From Myxocyprinus asiaticus (lineage: Eukaryota > Chordata > Actinopteri > Cypriniformes > Catostomidae): a stretch of 64,000 bases of DNA. The notes beneath the pieces were generated by a model. The model saw only the letters and a program-made list of their open reading frames with translations. It was not told where the DNA came from and did no database searches. The translations under genes were made by a program, and so were the position numbers. The stretch spans positions 13,519,992 through 13,583,991 of the forward strand of contig NC_059372.1 of NCBI RefSeq assembly GCF_019703515.2, read 5' to 3'. This document shows, in pieces, positions 15,904-27,635 of the stretch (the first letter of the stretch is position 1; every line of letters starts with the position of its first letter).

Positions 15904-16359
15904 AGACTGTTTAAAAAAAAAAAAAAGTATTATCCTTCTTTGCCTTTGACCAGCCAGTCTTTATACTTTGTTTTAAATCAAATGGCAGCATTTTCTTTTA
16001 GATTGTGAATTGTTGGAGAGTACACCGTTACAGTGCCTTGCAAAACATTTAAATACATTTTACAATGCTTTTAAAAGTGTAATTGAAAATTGCCACTGAT
16101 TATAATTTAGAAATGTTTTGTTCCAAATGCATGTAATAACATGCCTGGTGTCGACATTATCTCGGTCATCATTTGTAAAACAGATACGCTCCGATCCCAA
16201 AATGTCAAATAGTTATACGATACTGTATGAATTTTTGTGCAGGGTAACAGTAGTATCTTGGATGTTATGAAAATGAATCATATTTATATCAGATTCCTGT
16301 GTTGTTGTTTTTTTGTATGTCTGAATTACAAATGTGATACTGTGGTTAATTATCTGTTG

Positions 16360-16605
16360 GAGGAATATTCTAGGTTAAATACAAGTTCAGCTCAATCGAC
16401 AGCATTTGTGGAATAATATTGATTACAAAAAAAAAAATTTGATCATTCCTCTTCTTTAAAAAAAGCAAAAATCAAGGTTACATTGAGACACTTACAATAG
16501 AAGGGAATGGGGCCAATTTTTGGAGGGTTTAAAGGCAGAAATATGAAACTTATACTTTTATAAAAGCACATATTAATTCTATCAAAACTCATGTATTATT
16601 TGTAA
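16360..16605. mobile_element. partial AAAGGAATATTC-family MITE
   Basis: It begins GGAATATTCTAGG and continues with CAATCGACAGCATTTGTGG, AATGGGGCCAATTTTTGGAG and AGGCAGAAATATGAA, matching the left half of the 22047-22680 copy. It then diverges and the right half is missing. Confidence 0.65.
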
Positions 16606-17113
16606 TACTTAGTATATCTACAAGACATTTATTAGGATTACTGAGCTAAACCACATGATTTGAAACGTTAACAGTTTTAGTCTTTTGAGACCTCTGATGA
16701 TCAGTCTCCAAAAACAGGATCAGTTGTTGTTTTGGACTAAAATGCAGTATGAATGGAGAATTGAACTTATTTCCCATATTAATCAAATTTAGTAATAATT
16801 TGGTGATAAAGCTCAAAACATTATGCAATTAATCATCATTCAGTCTAGAGGTAGTTACACATGTGACAAAACACTATAAATAAGGATGAGCAGTAAAGAT
16901 TTAAGCAGTGTATTGAGAGACAAATTACAGCACAGATTGTCAAAATTCAAAATAGCTTTTATTCTAAATTTTGTTTTATATTTAAGGTTTAGTATAAAAA
17001 AAGTTAAGTGCACCACATTTTTCATTGGAGATTATTTTATCATGTAGCAAACTAGGAAGGACCTTGGTTCCTTGATGCTGCAGTATGCATCCACTATAAC
17101 CCATCAATTTTTT

Positions 17114-17116
<3 letters not shown>

Positions 17117-17164
<48 letters not shown>

Positions 17165-17165
17165 A
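17117..17165. repeat. (TA)n microsatellite
   Basis: About 48 bases of TA dinucleotides with one G interruption, in the space between convergent smagp and dazap2. Confidence 0.9.
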
Positions 17166-18022
17166 TCAAAAAGGTTCCCTGAACTGTAGTGCCCACACAG
17201 ACACACACCATCCGTAACTGTCATGTTACTGAGGCTCAAGATAAGCAGTGTATCCGCTACATTAAACCACAGCGTGGCATGTGCCATGATAAAATGCTGC
17301 AATAAGATTGATATTGAGTTCTGAAAGCTTTGCCCTTTTATGGTTTTGCCCTATATTTTTTATGCCAAAAAAAAAAAGATAAAATAAGACAATGCAAAAC
17401 ATCAAAGAAACAGCATTTATGTAAGGAATCATAGGCTAAATTCATGAATGGATAATTACTAGTTCAGCAGTTTTATATTTAATACAAAACCTACAAACAA
17501 TCAGAAAATTTTATAAATGGTGATAAGGCAATGCTAGCAAACGTGGCATATTTTTAATAGCCATCACAATTGCATTGACTGATGAAGAGAGAGTATTTTC
17601 CCCTTATTTTGAAGACAAATAATCTACCTAAATGGTGTCTTTTTTATAAAGCAGGGCAAAACCTTTAGAACTGTGATGTCGGATACCCAGTAAAGCCTAA
17701 AAATGAGCCCATTTGCACAGACCAGCATAAAACTACCTTCTGTTTGGTTATAAGAAAATGTGATAAAAAATAATGTGATACCAGTGACAAGGTTTGTATG
17801 GAGAGAAAAAAAAAGCAAGCATTTATAAGCAGCATTTTAGATTACAAAGACACGTCCAGAATAAATACAGGTAACTGCTACAGAAATCATGCGTTTGAGT
17901 GATGGAAAGGAAACAGCTGCTTTTTAACATCGTCTCCAGTAGAATTAAGTTTTAGCAATTTAGGAAATTACAAGAAAGAGCAAAAGGTGGTGGAGACAAC
18001 TGCTGGTGTCTAATATTTTTGC

Positions 18023-18265
18023 TTAAAGGGAAAGTTCTGTCATCATTTACTCACTCTCGTGTTGTTGTTCCAAACCCATACGCCTTTATTCCGTGGAACA
18101 TAAAAGATGTTAGGCAGAATGTTAGCCTCAGTCACCATTCACTTTCATTGCATTTAAAATCTTTTGTAGAGATCCACATATGTAAGAAGGTCATATGGAT
18201 TTAGAACAACACAAGGGTGAGTAAATGATGAAAGAATTTTCATTTTAGGGTGAAATATTCCTTTA
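18023..18265. mobile_element. short MITE related to the AAAGGGATAGTTCACCC family
   Basis: The left end TTAAAGGGAAAGTTCTGTCATC and right end TTTTAGGGTGAAATATTCCTTTAA are similar in inverse orientation. It is only about 240 bases, so probably an internally deleted relative of the longer copies. Confidence 0.55.
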
Positions 18266-18590
18266 AGAATTTAAACTGAGGTTACATTTCTAAATATGGT
18301 TACAGATGAGGGGCAGACAGACAGCAAGGGAGGCAAACAGCTATTTTATCCCTTGCTAAACCGTAAGGAATGAACAAAAAAAAAAAACCAGTTTTTCATC
18401 ACAATTTCTCCTCTTAACATTAACTAAATGCATATGCTACTATGTATTGTCACACTGCTTTGAAAAATCATCAATGCAGCAAAAGTATAACTGATAAGTC
18501 TGTATTCAAAAGCAAATGTACAATAAATTGTTGACAGTGCACATAAATTAATGGTTGTAGTACTTCTAAAAAATTGAACAATGATAACTT

Positions 18591-19987
18591 TTTATTTATT
18601 AAGAACAAAACTTGAATAAAAGTGCATGCGGAAACATCAAGATGCAACTAGGCAACATTTATATATCATCAGTTTTAAACACACACCCCTACAAAATGCA
18701 CTCACAAGAGTGATGTGCTTTGCCAGGTGTGTGTAGCACCCACAAAGCAATCACATTCACCAAAATATGATATGTTTATAAATTTCTGTATGAACCTGTG
18801 TGCAGACTTACTACGATATAAGACTTATAAACCTTAACAAAAAAAAAACAAAAAAAAAAAAAATGCTTTTAGTGCATTCTAGTCCAGATCTTTGGTACAA
18901 GCAGCTCCCAAAAACAAAAAGTATTAAGCAAACAAAATGCTTGATGTGCCAAAGTTTAAAATACTGAAAATAAATGGTATTTTAATTAAGCCCTGACCTC
19001 TGTAAACAACTTTACATCTGTGGATAATGCTAAAGTTTGTGTAAGAAGCCCAGATAGTTGGAGATGAGGAAGCTGTTTGACACATTTTGAGAAATCTAAG
19101 TAAAACTGCGATATGTACAGCTCTGGGTATCCGACATGTAGGGGGAATATTGACAATAAAAACAAAGAAAATGAAACCAACTTGTCTGAACCACATGGGT
19201 TTAGTTTGCCTTATTCGCTCTCTCCCTCTCTTTTACTGCATTAAGGTTCGTTCATATGTAAATTTCTATGTTTTAAATAATGGTGCGCAATACAATTTTG
19301 GCACCCGATAATATTTAAGCTTGCCAAAAGGTACAATACTCCGCTATTGGTTGAGGTTGTAAACACATCTTTCTCCTTGATTTGCAGTGCTTATTTCCTT
19401 ATTTTACATATCTGACAAGATTGCAATCCACTTATTTCTCAACCTTATTTCATTCAAACTGTTAAGATATGATAATCTAGGTGGTGACATTCAGGTTATC
19501 ATATCTTAATAAATGACGTGAAAAAAAAAGGCATAGTCAAGCGAACTGTTCAAAGAGAAAGTTTCAAGTGCATAGCTACTTCAGACACAGAAGATCCAAC
19601 TGGCTCAAGATGACAACCAAATGTTGCAACTAGAAAATGTATGTTAGAGGCACATTAATGCAAATAAAGCAAGAAATAAGCTGTTTTTCCCCCAAGAGTT
19701 TTCTTTTTTTAATTAGCCAGTTAATTACAATGTTATGATGCACGACGTATACGATCACATGAAGTTCAAACTTACAACATTGTGACACAATAATTGTGTT
19801 CTACATCAACAGCGGAGTACTGTACCTTAAGTCAGGGGCTCTAAAATATTACATTCCATTAGATTTAATCAGTATTGTGGCTTAGCCAAGCTGCCCCAAG
19901 GGAGGCAGAGAAGGGAAAAGGTTTAAGGAGTGGGAAATAGGTAGGAGGAAGGAGGGCTTCGGTCCAGGCCCAGGGTGATGCTCACTG
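18591..19987 (-). other. dazap2: dazap2 3' UTR (candidate extent)
   Basis: About 1.4 kb of AT-rich sequence follows the dazap2 stop on the minus strand. The minus strand has two overlapping AATAAA motifs at 18591-18600, giving a 3' UTR length in line with other vertebrate DAZAP2 mRNAs. A further AATAAA at 16958-16963 could end a longer form. The chosen end is an inference. Confidence 0.45.
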
Positions 19988-22900
19988 TTACCAGATAGTG
20001 TAACCGCTGGAGCTACCCATGAAAAAGTTGCCCTTGCGTTGTGTCATCATCACATTCGCACCTTGCATGGCCGCCATCTGAGCTGCATTAGGGAGTTGTC
20101 CAGGTGGCGGAGGCTTCAATATAAATGTACATAAAATATATCATAAGAACATGTCAACTTTATCAGTCAAATGCAGTTTTGGACACCAGCGCTATTGTAC
20201 GAGTCAAATCTGATGTCTTTATCCTCAACAATATAAAGTGATGCCTTTGTTAACACTATTCCAGCATATTATGCAGAGAAATACAAGTTAACAGTCAGTT
20301 CATTTAAATGAACTTTAAAAGTTTGACTTTAGCGTTCAAGAAAATATATTTGAAAACAGTGATTCTTTTTGCGAAAACTTTAAAGTGTCTATTGGATTTG
20401 CTGAATATAAATTCATATTACTTCATGGCTAATAAAATACAAATGATTTAAAGGGATAGTTCACCCAAAAATGAAAATTCTTTCATCATTTACTAACCCT
20501 CATGCCATCCCAGATGTATATGACTTTCTTTATTCTGCTGATCACAAAGATTTTTAGAAGAATATCTCAGCTCTGTAGCTCCATACAATGTAAGTGAATG
20601 GTGACCAAAACTTTGAAGCTCCAAAAAGCATACAAAGTCAGCATAAACGTAATCCATAAGACTCCACTGGTTTAATCCATGTCTTCTGAAGTGATCCAAT
20701 TGGTTTTGGGTGAGAAGCTCAATGATTTCATTTGAATGATTTCAAGCTCGATTACACTTCCTACCACCATCTAGTGCTCTGCGCATTCGACGAGCACTAG
20801 GAAGTACAATCGAGCTTGTAATCATGATCGTGCCTAGAGACTGCAATGACAAGATGTACAGTGAAAAGGGAGTTATAATTTGGTCTGTTCTCACCCAAAA
20901 CCAATTGGATCACTTCAGAAGACATGGATTACTTTGATGCTGCCTTTATGTGCATTTTGGAGCTTCATAGGCCTGGTCACCATTCACTTGTGTTGTATGG
21001 ACCTAAAGAGCTGAGATATTCTTCTTAAAATGTTTGTTTGTGTTCTGCAGAAGAAAGAAAGTCATACATATCTGGGATGGCATGAGGGTGAGTAAATGAT
21101 GAGAGAATTTTCATTTTTGGGTGAACTATTGTTTTAATACGAATACTCACAGGAATGGAGGAACTAGTGCCAGGCCCGAAGCGAGCTCCAGCATCATATC
21201 CACCTTCCACCATGACAGTGGAGCCAGGAGGGTACACGGGCCCCATCGGGTAGTATGCCATTGGGACACCGGGGCCCATTGCTCCAATTGGTACAGTCTG
21301 GGGCATGTGCATGTACATCTGGGTGCCAGGGTACGCTGAGGTCATTTGGGGGATCTGTCCAGGGGCATGAGGAGGGGCCATATACCTAGGCTGATACAGC
21401 TGTCAGAGGGGAATATTTTGTAAATGTAAATTGCACAAACCATAAGTTAATTAAATCAGCTTTGTATAGGAAAACATATAATTATAAAACATATATAGTT
21501 CAGACTGTAAAATCTGATTAGATGAGCTGCAAAGACAAACTGCACATTCTATATTAATGCAGCAAGTTGCTATGTTGTTTGACAACCAACTGTTGGACTA
21601 ATGAAATATATATCTTGCAGAAGAATTGTTTGTTACAATTATTAATATTAAAGGTGCTCTCAGTTTTTCTCATTAAAAAAGTTTAACTCCTAAAGAAATG
21701 AACTTTGAAATACAAGTAGGAAATCATGAGCACTCACATTAAAATGAAGACTCCAGTCATATCAGTAACCTTATAAAAGCTGTTTTATTCTACATGAAGA
21801 GGCTCCGCACATGGGGGCTGCCATGTTAGAATCACATGACCAGCCGAATAATTCTCGCTTAATCTCAGTCACCTTCCTGTTATATGACACTTTCACTCAT
21901 TGATTAAAGTAATTATGGCTGACTGTGAATACTAAATTGTCATCTGAAACTGAAAACTATTGATTTTAAATGATGCTGCATCCAAGCTGCAATGTGTCAG
22001 TGTAAGTCCAAGATGACACAAAGACAAAAGTTACAGAGTGCACCTTTAAAGGAATATTCTGGTTTCAATGCAAGTTAAGCTCAATCGACAGCATTTGTAG
22101 CATAATATTGATTACCACAAAAATGTATTTCGACTCATCCCTCCTTTTCTTTAAAACAAAAATCGAGGTTACAGTGAGGCACTTACAATGCAAGTGAATG
22201 GGGCCAATTTTTGGAGGGTTTAAATGCAGAAATGTGAAGTTCATAATTTTAATAAAAGGACTTACATTAATTCTTCAGTTAAAACTCATGTATTATTTGA
22301 GCTGTTAAGTTGTTCAAGTCATCTTTTTTGTGGAATTAAAGGGTTTACGGCGTTGTGTCGTCATGGCAATGAAGTTGTAAAATTGGATATAACTTTACAC
22401 AGAAATAGTAAGTGATTTTATCACACTAAAATCATGTTAACATGCATACTGTTTACATCTTGTGTCTATACTTTTGAAACAGTGAGTATTATAACGTTTT
22501 AACAGACTGGCCCCATTCACTTCCATTGTAAGTGCCTCACTGTAACCCAGATTTTTGCTTATTTTTTATTTTTTAAGAAAATGAGAGACAAGTCTAAATT
22601 ATTTTTTGTGGTAATCAACATTATGACACAAATGTTGTCAATAGAGCCCAACTTGTATTGAACCCGGAATATTCCTTTAATACAGTTTGCTTTTTTTGAA
22701 CATTGGTGTCCTCAATCATTTTACTGTTTCCTCCTTTGTATAAAAACCGCATTAAGGAGGTTTTAAATTAGGGTTTCAAGAACAATAGATGTTATGTGTC
22801 CCTTGTGGCTAACTGCTTAATTTGAGTATATCAAAGAAACATTCCACCATTTTTCAGCATCATACTCAGTTTATTAGGCTAGTTGTAGTAGAACGTCAAT

Positions 22901-24937
22901 CAAATTGCTGCTGAACTAACCTTTTTCCTTTTAAGTCGTGCCACTTGCATCACAAAAGATGATTAAGCACAATTAAATAAAAAATGCTGCATGTTCTGTG
23001 GAAAGGAATCTCTAATACACAGTCTTTGTGACATTTGTGTCAGGGACTACATGCATTCTAAAGACCTCTCAACACCTCTAAAGTGTAAAGGTCTTTCTTG
23101 TTTTAAAAACATGATGAAATGCCCTTTAGAACATATTGCACATATTCACATGGTCAGATAGAGAAGTCATAATTTCTGCTAACCTCGGAGTATTGAGGAG
23201 GGGCATCTGGATAAGGAGACACCTGAGCAGGTACTTGCATATTAGGCGGATAAACGGGTGCTGTGCTCTGCTGAGCGTAAACAGCTTGGGGTGGATATGA
23301 ACCTGAATGGACACCAAGAAGAAACCGTTACACAATCTTAAGTTGGTTTACAGTAAATAAACAAGTAATGTTAGGTGGGTGAACTGAAGAATAAAAAAAT
23401 AAAAAATAAATTATAGTAAAACTAGTAAAATCCGCAGACCAAACTGGAAGAGCTATCAATAAACTGAACGAAACAGAAAGCAAGCGAAAGTAAGAGCGAG
23501 TTGGAAAACAAAAAAACAAATCCATAAATAACTTTTAATAAAAATATTAACCATAAATAACTGCACTTTTCAAAATGATTCACAAAGAAATTCAAATAAA
23601 TACAAACAGCGGCGACAAAGACTACACCGATCAGCCACAACATTAAAACTACCTGCCTAATATTGTGTAGGTCCCCCTCGTGCCGCAAAACAGCGCCAAC
23701 CTGCATCTCAGAATAGCATTCTGAGATGATATACTTCTCACCATAATTGTACAGAGTGGTTATCTGAGTTACTGTAGACTTTGTCAGTTCAATCCAGTCT
23801 GGCCATTCTCTGTTAACGTCTCTCATCAACAAGGCGTTTCCATCCACAGAACTGCTGCTCATTGGATGATTTTTTTGGCACCGTTCTGAGTAAACTCTAG
23901 AGATTTTCATGCTGTGCGTGAAAATCCCAGGAGATCAGCAGTTACAGAAATACTCAAACCAGCCTGTCTGGCACCACCAATCATCCATGTGATTATCTAA
24001 TCAGCCAATCGTTTGGCTGCAGTGCATAAAATCATGCAGATACGGGTCAGGAGCTTCAGTTAATGTTCACATCAACCATCAGAATGGGGAAAAATGTGAT
24101 CTCAGTGATTTGGACCGTGGCATGATTGTTGGTGCCAGACGGGCTGGTTTGAGTATTTCAGTAACTGCTGATCTCCTGGGATTTTCACACACAACAGTCT
24201 CTAGAATTTACTCAGAATGGTGCCATAAAAAATATCCAGTGAGCTTCAGTTCTGTGGACGGAAACACCTTGTTGATGAGAGAGGTCAACAGAGAATGGCA
24301 AGACTGGTTCGAACTGACAAAGCATACGGTAACTCAGATAACCACTCTGTACAATTACAGTGAGAAGAATAACAGCATTCTGAGATGCGGGTTGGCGCTG
24401 TTTTGGCGGCACGAGGAGGACCTACACAATATTAGGCAGGTGGTTTTAATGTTGTGGCTGATCGGTGTAGTCTTGATTGACAGATCCATTGAAAGATAGA
24501 AGCGAAGACAAACGGTTCTTGAGAAAATACCATGCACTGTATTGATTTAATAAATGATAAATTAGATCATAACATACATTTGAATATTAAAAAGATGCTG
24601 TGAGCGCTTTTAATGTGTCTCAATCTGTTAATGAGGTCACCTCTACAATCACGTCATCGCGCTGTAGCAGGCAAGCTAGCTAGTAAACCTTCAACTGTCT
24701 TCATTAACAAACATGACCGAGCTGCGTAAAATTAGACATCCCCGCATTACAAATTACAATATTCCATTAGGAGGTACTCGATGACAAATGATTGGCACAT
24801 AATTCATGGTTCATCGTGAAAATTCGTTTGTTATGTAAGTCAGTTGTGCAGGCTAACTCCATTGGTAGTTGCTAGGAAGCGGCTAACCAAAATAGCAGAA
24901 GAGCGGAGGTGCTCGCATATTTACCTTTGTTGTTCAT
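19988..24937 (-). CDS. dazap2: dazap2, DAZ-associated protein 2 (proline-rich adaptor), complete, 4 coding exons
   Basis: Small proline-rich scaffold that in other vertebrates binds WW-domain ubiquitin ligases and other partners and acts in Wnt signalling and stress-granule formation. Minus-strand exons: 24937-24925 (13 nt, MNNK plus one base), 23302-23184, 21399-21151 and 20113-19988. Phases join exactly to 168 residues, the same length as the human protein. Landmarks: DAPPQYSE with a PPxY motif at residues 39-42, MAYYPMGPVYPPGSTV, VEGGYDAGARFG, and the highly conserved C-terminus GNFFMGSSSGYTIW. The first exon follows a GC-richer promoter-like stretch. Introns hold a palindromic Tc1 derivative (intron 1), two MITEs (intron 2) and one MITE ending 15 bases from a splice donor (intron 3). 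Orientation opposite to smagp and pou6f1 matches human. Confidence 0.95.
20448..21136. mobile_element. AAAGGGATAGTTCACCC-family MITE (copy 2), in dazap2 intron 3
   Basis: Left end TTAAAGGGATAGTTCACCC and right end TTGGGTGAACTATTGTTTTA are inverted repeats; the two halves stay complementary over several hundred bases. The centre (20740-20825) is itself a fold-back, CAAGCTCGATTACACTTCC against GGAAGTACAATCGAGCTTG. Its right end is 15 bases from the exon boundary at 21151. Confidence 0.85.
21650..22049. mobile_element. MITE with AAAGGTGC ends, in dazap2 intron 2
   Basis: The ends are AAAGGTGCTCTCAGTTTTTC and ACAGAGTGCACCTTTAA. The right part (TGATTTTAAATGATGC, TGTCAGTGTAAGTCCAAG) is shared with the shorter copy at 26296-26460. 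It directly abuts the next MITE, the two sharing the TTAAA at the junction. Confidence 0.65.
22047..22680. mobile_element. AAAGGAATATTC-family MITE, complete copy, in dazap2 intron 2
   Basis: About 630 bases. Left end TTAAAGGAATATTCTGG and right end CCGGAATATTCCTTTAA are inverted, as are internal blocks such as AAGTTAAGCTCAATCGACAG against GTCAATAGAGCCCAACTTG. It serves here as the reference for the interrupted copies. Confidence 0.85.
23625..24467. mobile_element. palindromic (fold-back) Tc1-derived element, in dazap2 intron 1
   Basis: Flanked by TA on both sides (23623-23624, 24468-24469). Terminal inverted repeats: CACCGATCAGCCACAACATT and AATGTTGTGGCTGATCGGTG. Each arm carries the N-terminal helix-turn-helix part of the same Tc1-like transposase in opposite orientation. 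The left arm reads on the minus strand; the right arm reads [20 protein letters not shown] on the plus strand from 24110. The catalytic domain is absent from both arms. It is a large two-headed derivative that would need a helper transposase to move. Confidence 0.85.
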
Positions 24938-25160
24938 TGTTCTTCACTGTGGACAAAATAATCTAGGAGACGAGAATTCCAAATGACCGAATTCTGCGTT
25001 TTTAGGATTATAAATCTAAGATTTACACACAGTTCCTCGTTACTTCCTTGTTTTCGTCGGGATATGCGTTGAGTATATTTGTGTGGGTGGAGCTGCGTGA
25101 CTGTCGCGTCATTTTCAGGACGCCACTCCCTGTTAAAGAGAAACTCATGACTCACATGAA
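24938..25160 (-). promoter_or_regulatory. dazap2: dazap2 promoter and 5' UTR region
   Basis: Immediately upstream (on the minus strand) of the dazap2 ATG lies a stretch with several CpGs and a TGACG-type element (minus strand near 25105-25115, AATGACGCGACAG). No TATA box was seen. The exact transcription start cannot be placed. Confidence 0.4.
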
Positions 25161-25226
25161 CCCAAAAGTCACATCATAAAATAAACTTTAAAAGATAATA
25201 ATAGGTTGTACTAACAACAATATTAA

Positions 25227-25991
25227 CCCTTGTGCGTCAATTTAAAAAAGTTACTCAGTGGTCCTTAGATGACAAACATTTCCGTGTCAAAAAACTGCCA
25301 TAAAAATATTATATATTAATATTATTTTCCCCTTTCACTGACTTAGATTTTTTAACCAGCATCAGTCCTGATCATAACTACCAAATATTCATTCATTTTC
25401 AGAATTTTAACCCTTTAAATGCCAGTTTGTTTACATAATGACACTGTTGTTTTTTACACACACACATACACACAAATTTCTCAATACACACATACAAAAC
25501 ACACTCTGACATCCAGACCAACACACCCACACAATTTTAGCTGCATCATTTATTCAACTGGCCTGCAGTGCTCTATAATACAGCAAACAGAAAATAGGAA
25601 AAAAGCATGTATTTGCTCCATAGGCTAAATATGAGAAAAATGGCGCCATCTGGTGGAAAATATTAAATTTTTTAATTTTGAAGCCAGGACTCCGGAATGA
25701 AAGCATAATATCATAGAATTCATGATTTTATGCTTTAATGGCACTGGGATCAAATATTGCAGTTTTAATGGGTTTCAACTGGGGACATTTTTGTCCTTAA
25801 GTCCTGAGTGTAACTATTTTGTGTACACAGTGTATTATAGATGTATTACAGGAACTGAGGTTGAAATATCAAAATTCCCCCAAAAAATACACACCTTTGA
25901 AAAAATGTATGCTGTTGGCATAACACAGCCAAAATGATCGAAAACACGACAAAATGAAAAAGACAAAAATGTCCCGATGGTCGCACAAGGG
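25227..25991. mobile_element. piggyBac-like MITE
   Basis: The inverted ends CCCTTGTGCG and CGCACAAGGG are flanked by TTAA (25223-25226) and CTAA (25992-25995), one base away from the TTAA target duplication typical of piggyBac elements. The interior is non-coding and contains a CA-rich tract (25456-25530). It lies in the dazap2-pou6f1 intergenic region. Confidence 0.55.
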
Positions 25992-26295
25992 CTAAATATA
26001 ATAATAATAAGCATTATTATTATAAATCATCTTCTTACATATTCATATGCTCTAATATATGCTATATTATCAAGGATTAATAATTAATTCATTTATTTAT
26101 CCATCCTACCCACCCATATGACACTTCACACTTTACATACTGTAATATGTAGGGGAGGCCGGCACTAGAAGTCACAAAGGGAAGTTGTCACAACTTCTTA
26201 GTAACTGTAAGGCTTTGAGTCAAAAGTCTAAAACTGCATGTGTTCTCTAGCAGTGGTCTTGTATGCTGATTTTGAACACCTAGTTCAAAACTGTC

Positions 26296-26460
26296 TTAAA
26301 GGTGCACTCAGTATTTCTCCTAAAGAAATTAATTTTGCAATATAAGTAGGAAATCATGACCTCTCACATTTTGATTTTAAATGATGCTACATCCAAGCCA
26401 TTAGGTGTCAGTGTAAGTCCAAGATGACACAAAGACAAAAATTACTGAGTGCACCTTTAA
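26296..26460. mobile_element. short MITE with AAAGGTGCAC ends
   Basis: It opens AAAGGTGCACTCAGTATTTC and ends ACTGAGTGCACCTTTAA. It shares its right half with the element at 21650-22049 and is an internally deleted copy of that family. Confidence 0.65.
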
Positions 26461-26606
26461 ATTAGAATATAATTTTTGAATCATCCACTCCAAAATAATT
26501 TCAATATTATTAGAGTTGGGTAAACAAGTGAACACAATAAAACCACACTGGCCTGTACAATGGTGATAGATTTGAACTTAAGATGTTGAATTGTGTTCTC
26601 AGGACC

Positions 26607-27072
26607 AGTGTAAGTTACTAAAAAAAAGTTATCCACTTTAAATTACTAACTACTTCTCTAAAATTACAATCAGATTACTTTACTGATTACTCTATTGAAA
26701 AAGTAATCACATTACTAAATTACTTTCTAAAACACTGCTCACAAATTTTTTTGTTTTTCAGCTCATCATATTCAAAATAATGTCTATTTTCTCCTTATTC
26801 ATTATCACACATCCTTCAGCTGTCACAGAAAAGCGAACAGACGTACATATGAAAATGTATTTGAATTCACATTTGAACTGTATTACACATAAATAATAAT
26901 ATTTTAGAAATATTTGTAACCCAAGTAATGTATTTAAAAGTAAATACTTTCACTGAAAGTCAGTAACTGTAATCTGATTACATGAATTTAAAATGCAATG
27001 CGTTTTTTGTGCCTAAAAGTAATTAGATTACAGTAACTAATTACTTTGTAATCCGATTACACCCAACACTGC
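26607..27072. mobile_element. AGTGTTGGGTGTAAT-type repeat element
   Basis: The left side carries GTAAGTTACTAAAAAAAAG and repeated ATTACTTT/GATTAC motifs. The right end GTAATCCGATTACACCCAA followed by CACTG is the inverted terminus. This arrangement of alternating TTACTTT and AGTAATC blocks is a common fish interspersed repeat. The superfamily was not determined. Confidence 0.55.
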
Positions 27073-27092
27073 TCAGTACAAGGGTAATTTTT

Positions 27093-27621
27093 GGGGGGGG
27101 ATTTTCTCCCCTTTTCTCCTCAATTTGGTATGCCCAATTCCCAATGTGCTCTAGGACCTTGTGGTGGCGTAGTGACTCGCCTCAATCCGGGCAGCGGAGG
27201 ACGAATCTCAGTTGCCTCCGAGTCTGAGCCAGTCAATCCACGCATTTTATCACGTGGCTTGTTGAGCTCATTACCCGGTGGTGGAGGACAAATCTTAGTT
27301 GCCTCCGCATCTGAGCCGGTCAATCTGCGCATTTTATCACGTGGCTTGTTGAGTGCATTACCGCGGAGACCTAGCGCGTGTGGAGTCTCACGCTATTCTC
27401 CGCGGCATACACGCACAACTCACCACGCGCCCCACCGAGAGCAAGAACCACATTATAGCAACCACGAGGAGGTTAACCCAACGTGACTCTTCCCACCCTA
27501 GCAACCGGGCCAATTGGTTATTTAGGAAGCCTTACTGGAGTCACTCAGCACACCCTGGATTCGAACTTGCGACTCCAGGTGTGGTAGTCAGCGTCTTTAC
27601 TTGCTGAGCTACCCAGGCCCC
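27093..27621 (-). mobile_element. tRNA-derived SINE (copy 3) with an internal tandem duplication
   Basis: Minus-strand member of the same SINE family, flanked by a 14-bp duplication CAAGGGTAATTTTT (27079-27092 and 27622-27635). The body block beginning GGAGGACGAATCTCAG and ending GCTTGTTGAG occurs twice in a row (about 27190-27270 and 27285-27350). That makes this copy about 90 bases longer than the others. Confidence 0.88.
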
Positions 27622-27635
27622 CAAGGGTAATTTTT

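Larger units (their letters stand above)
15014..16950. other. smagp 3' UTR / intergenic, no gene seen
   Basis: After the smagp stop no further exon is recognisable. The stretch holds a MITE (15513-15903) and a partial AAAGGAATATTC-family MITE (about 16360-16605). No convincing plus-strand AATAAA close to the stop was found, so the smagp transcript end is left open. Confidence 0.5.

Noticed and set aside
23422..23525. Continuation of the minus-strand frame beyond the Tc1 palindrome
   Set aside because: It runs from transposon into intron sequence and codes only a hydrophobic low-complexity tail.
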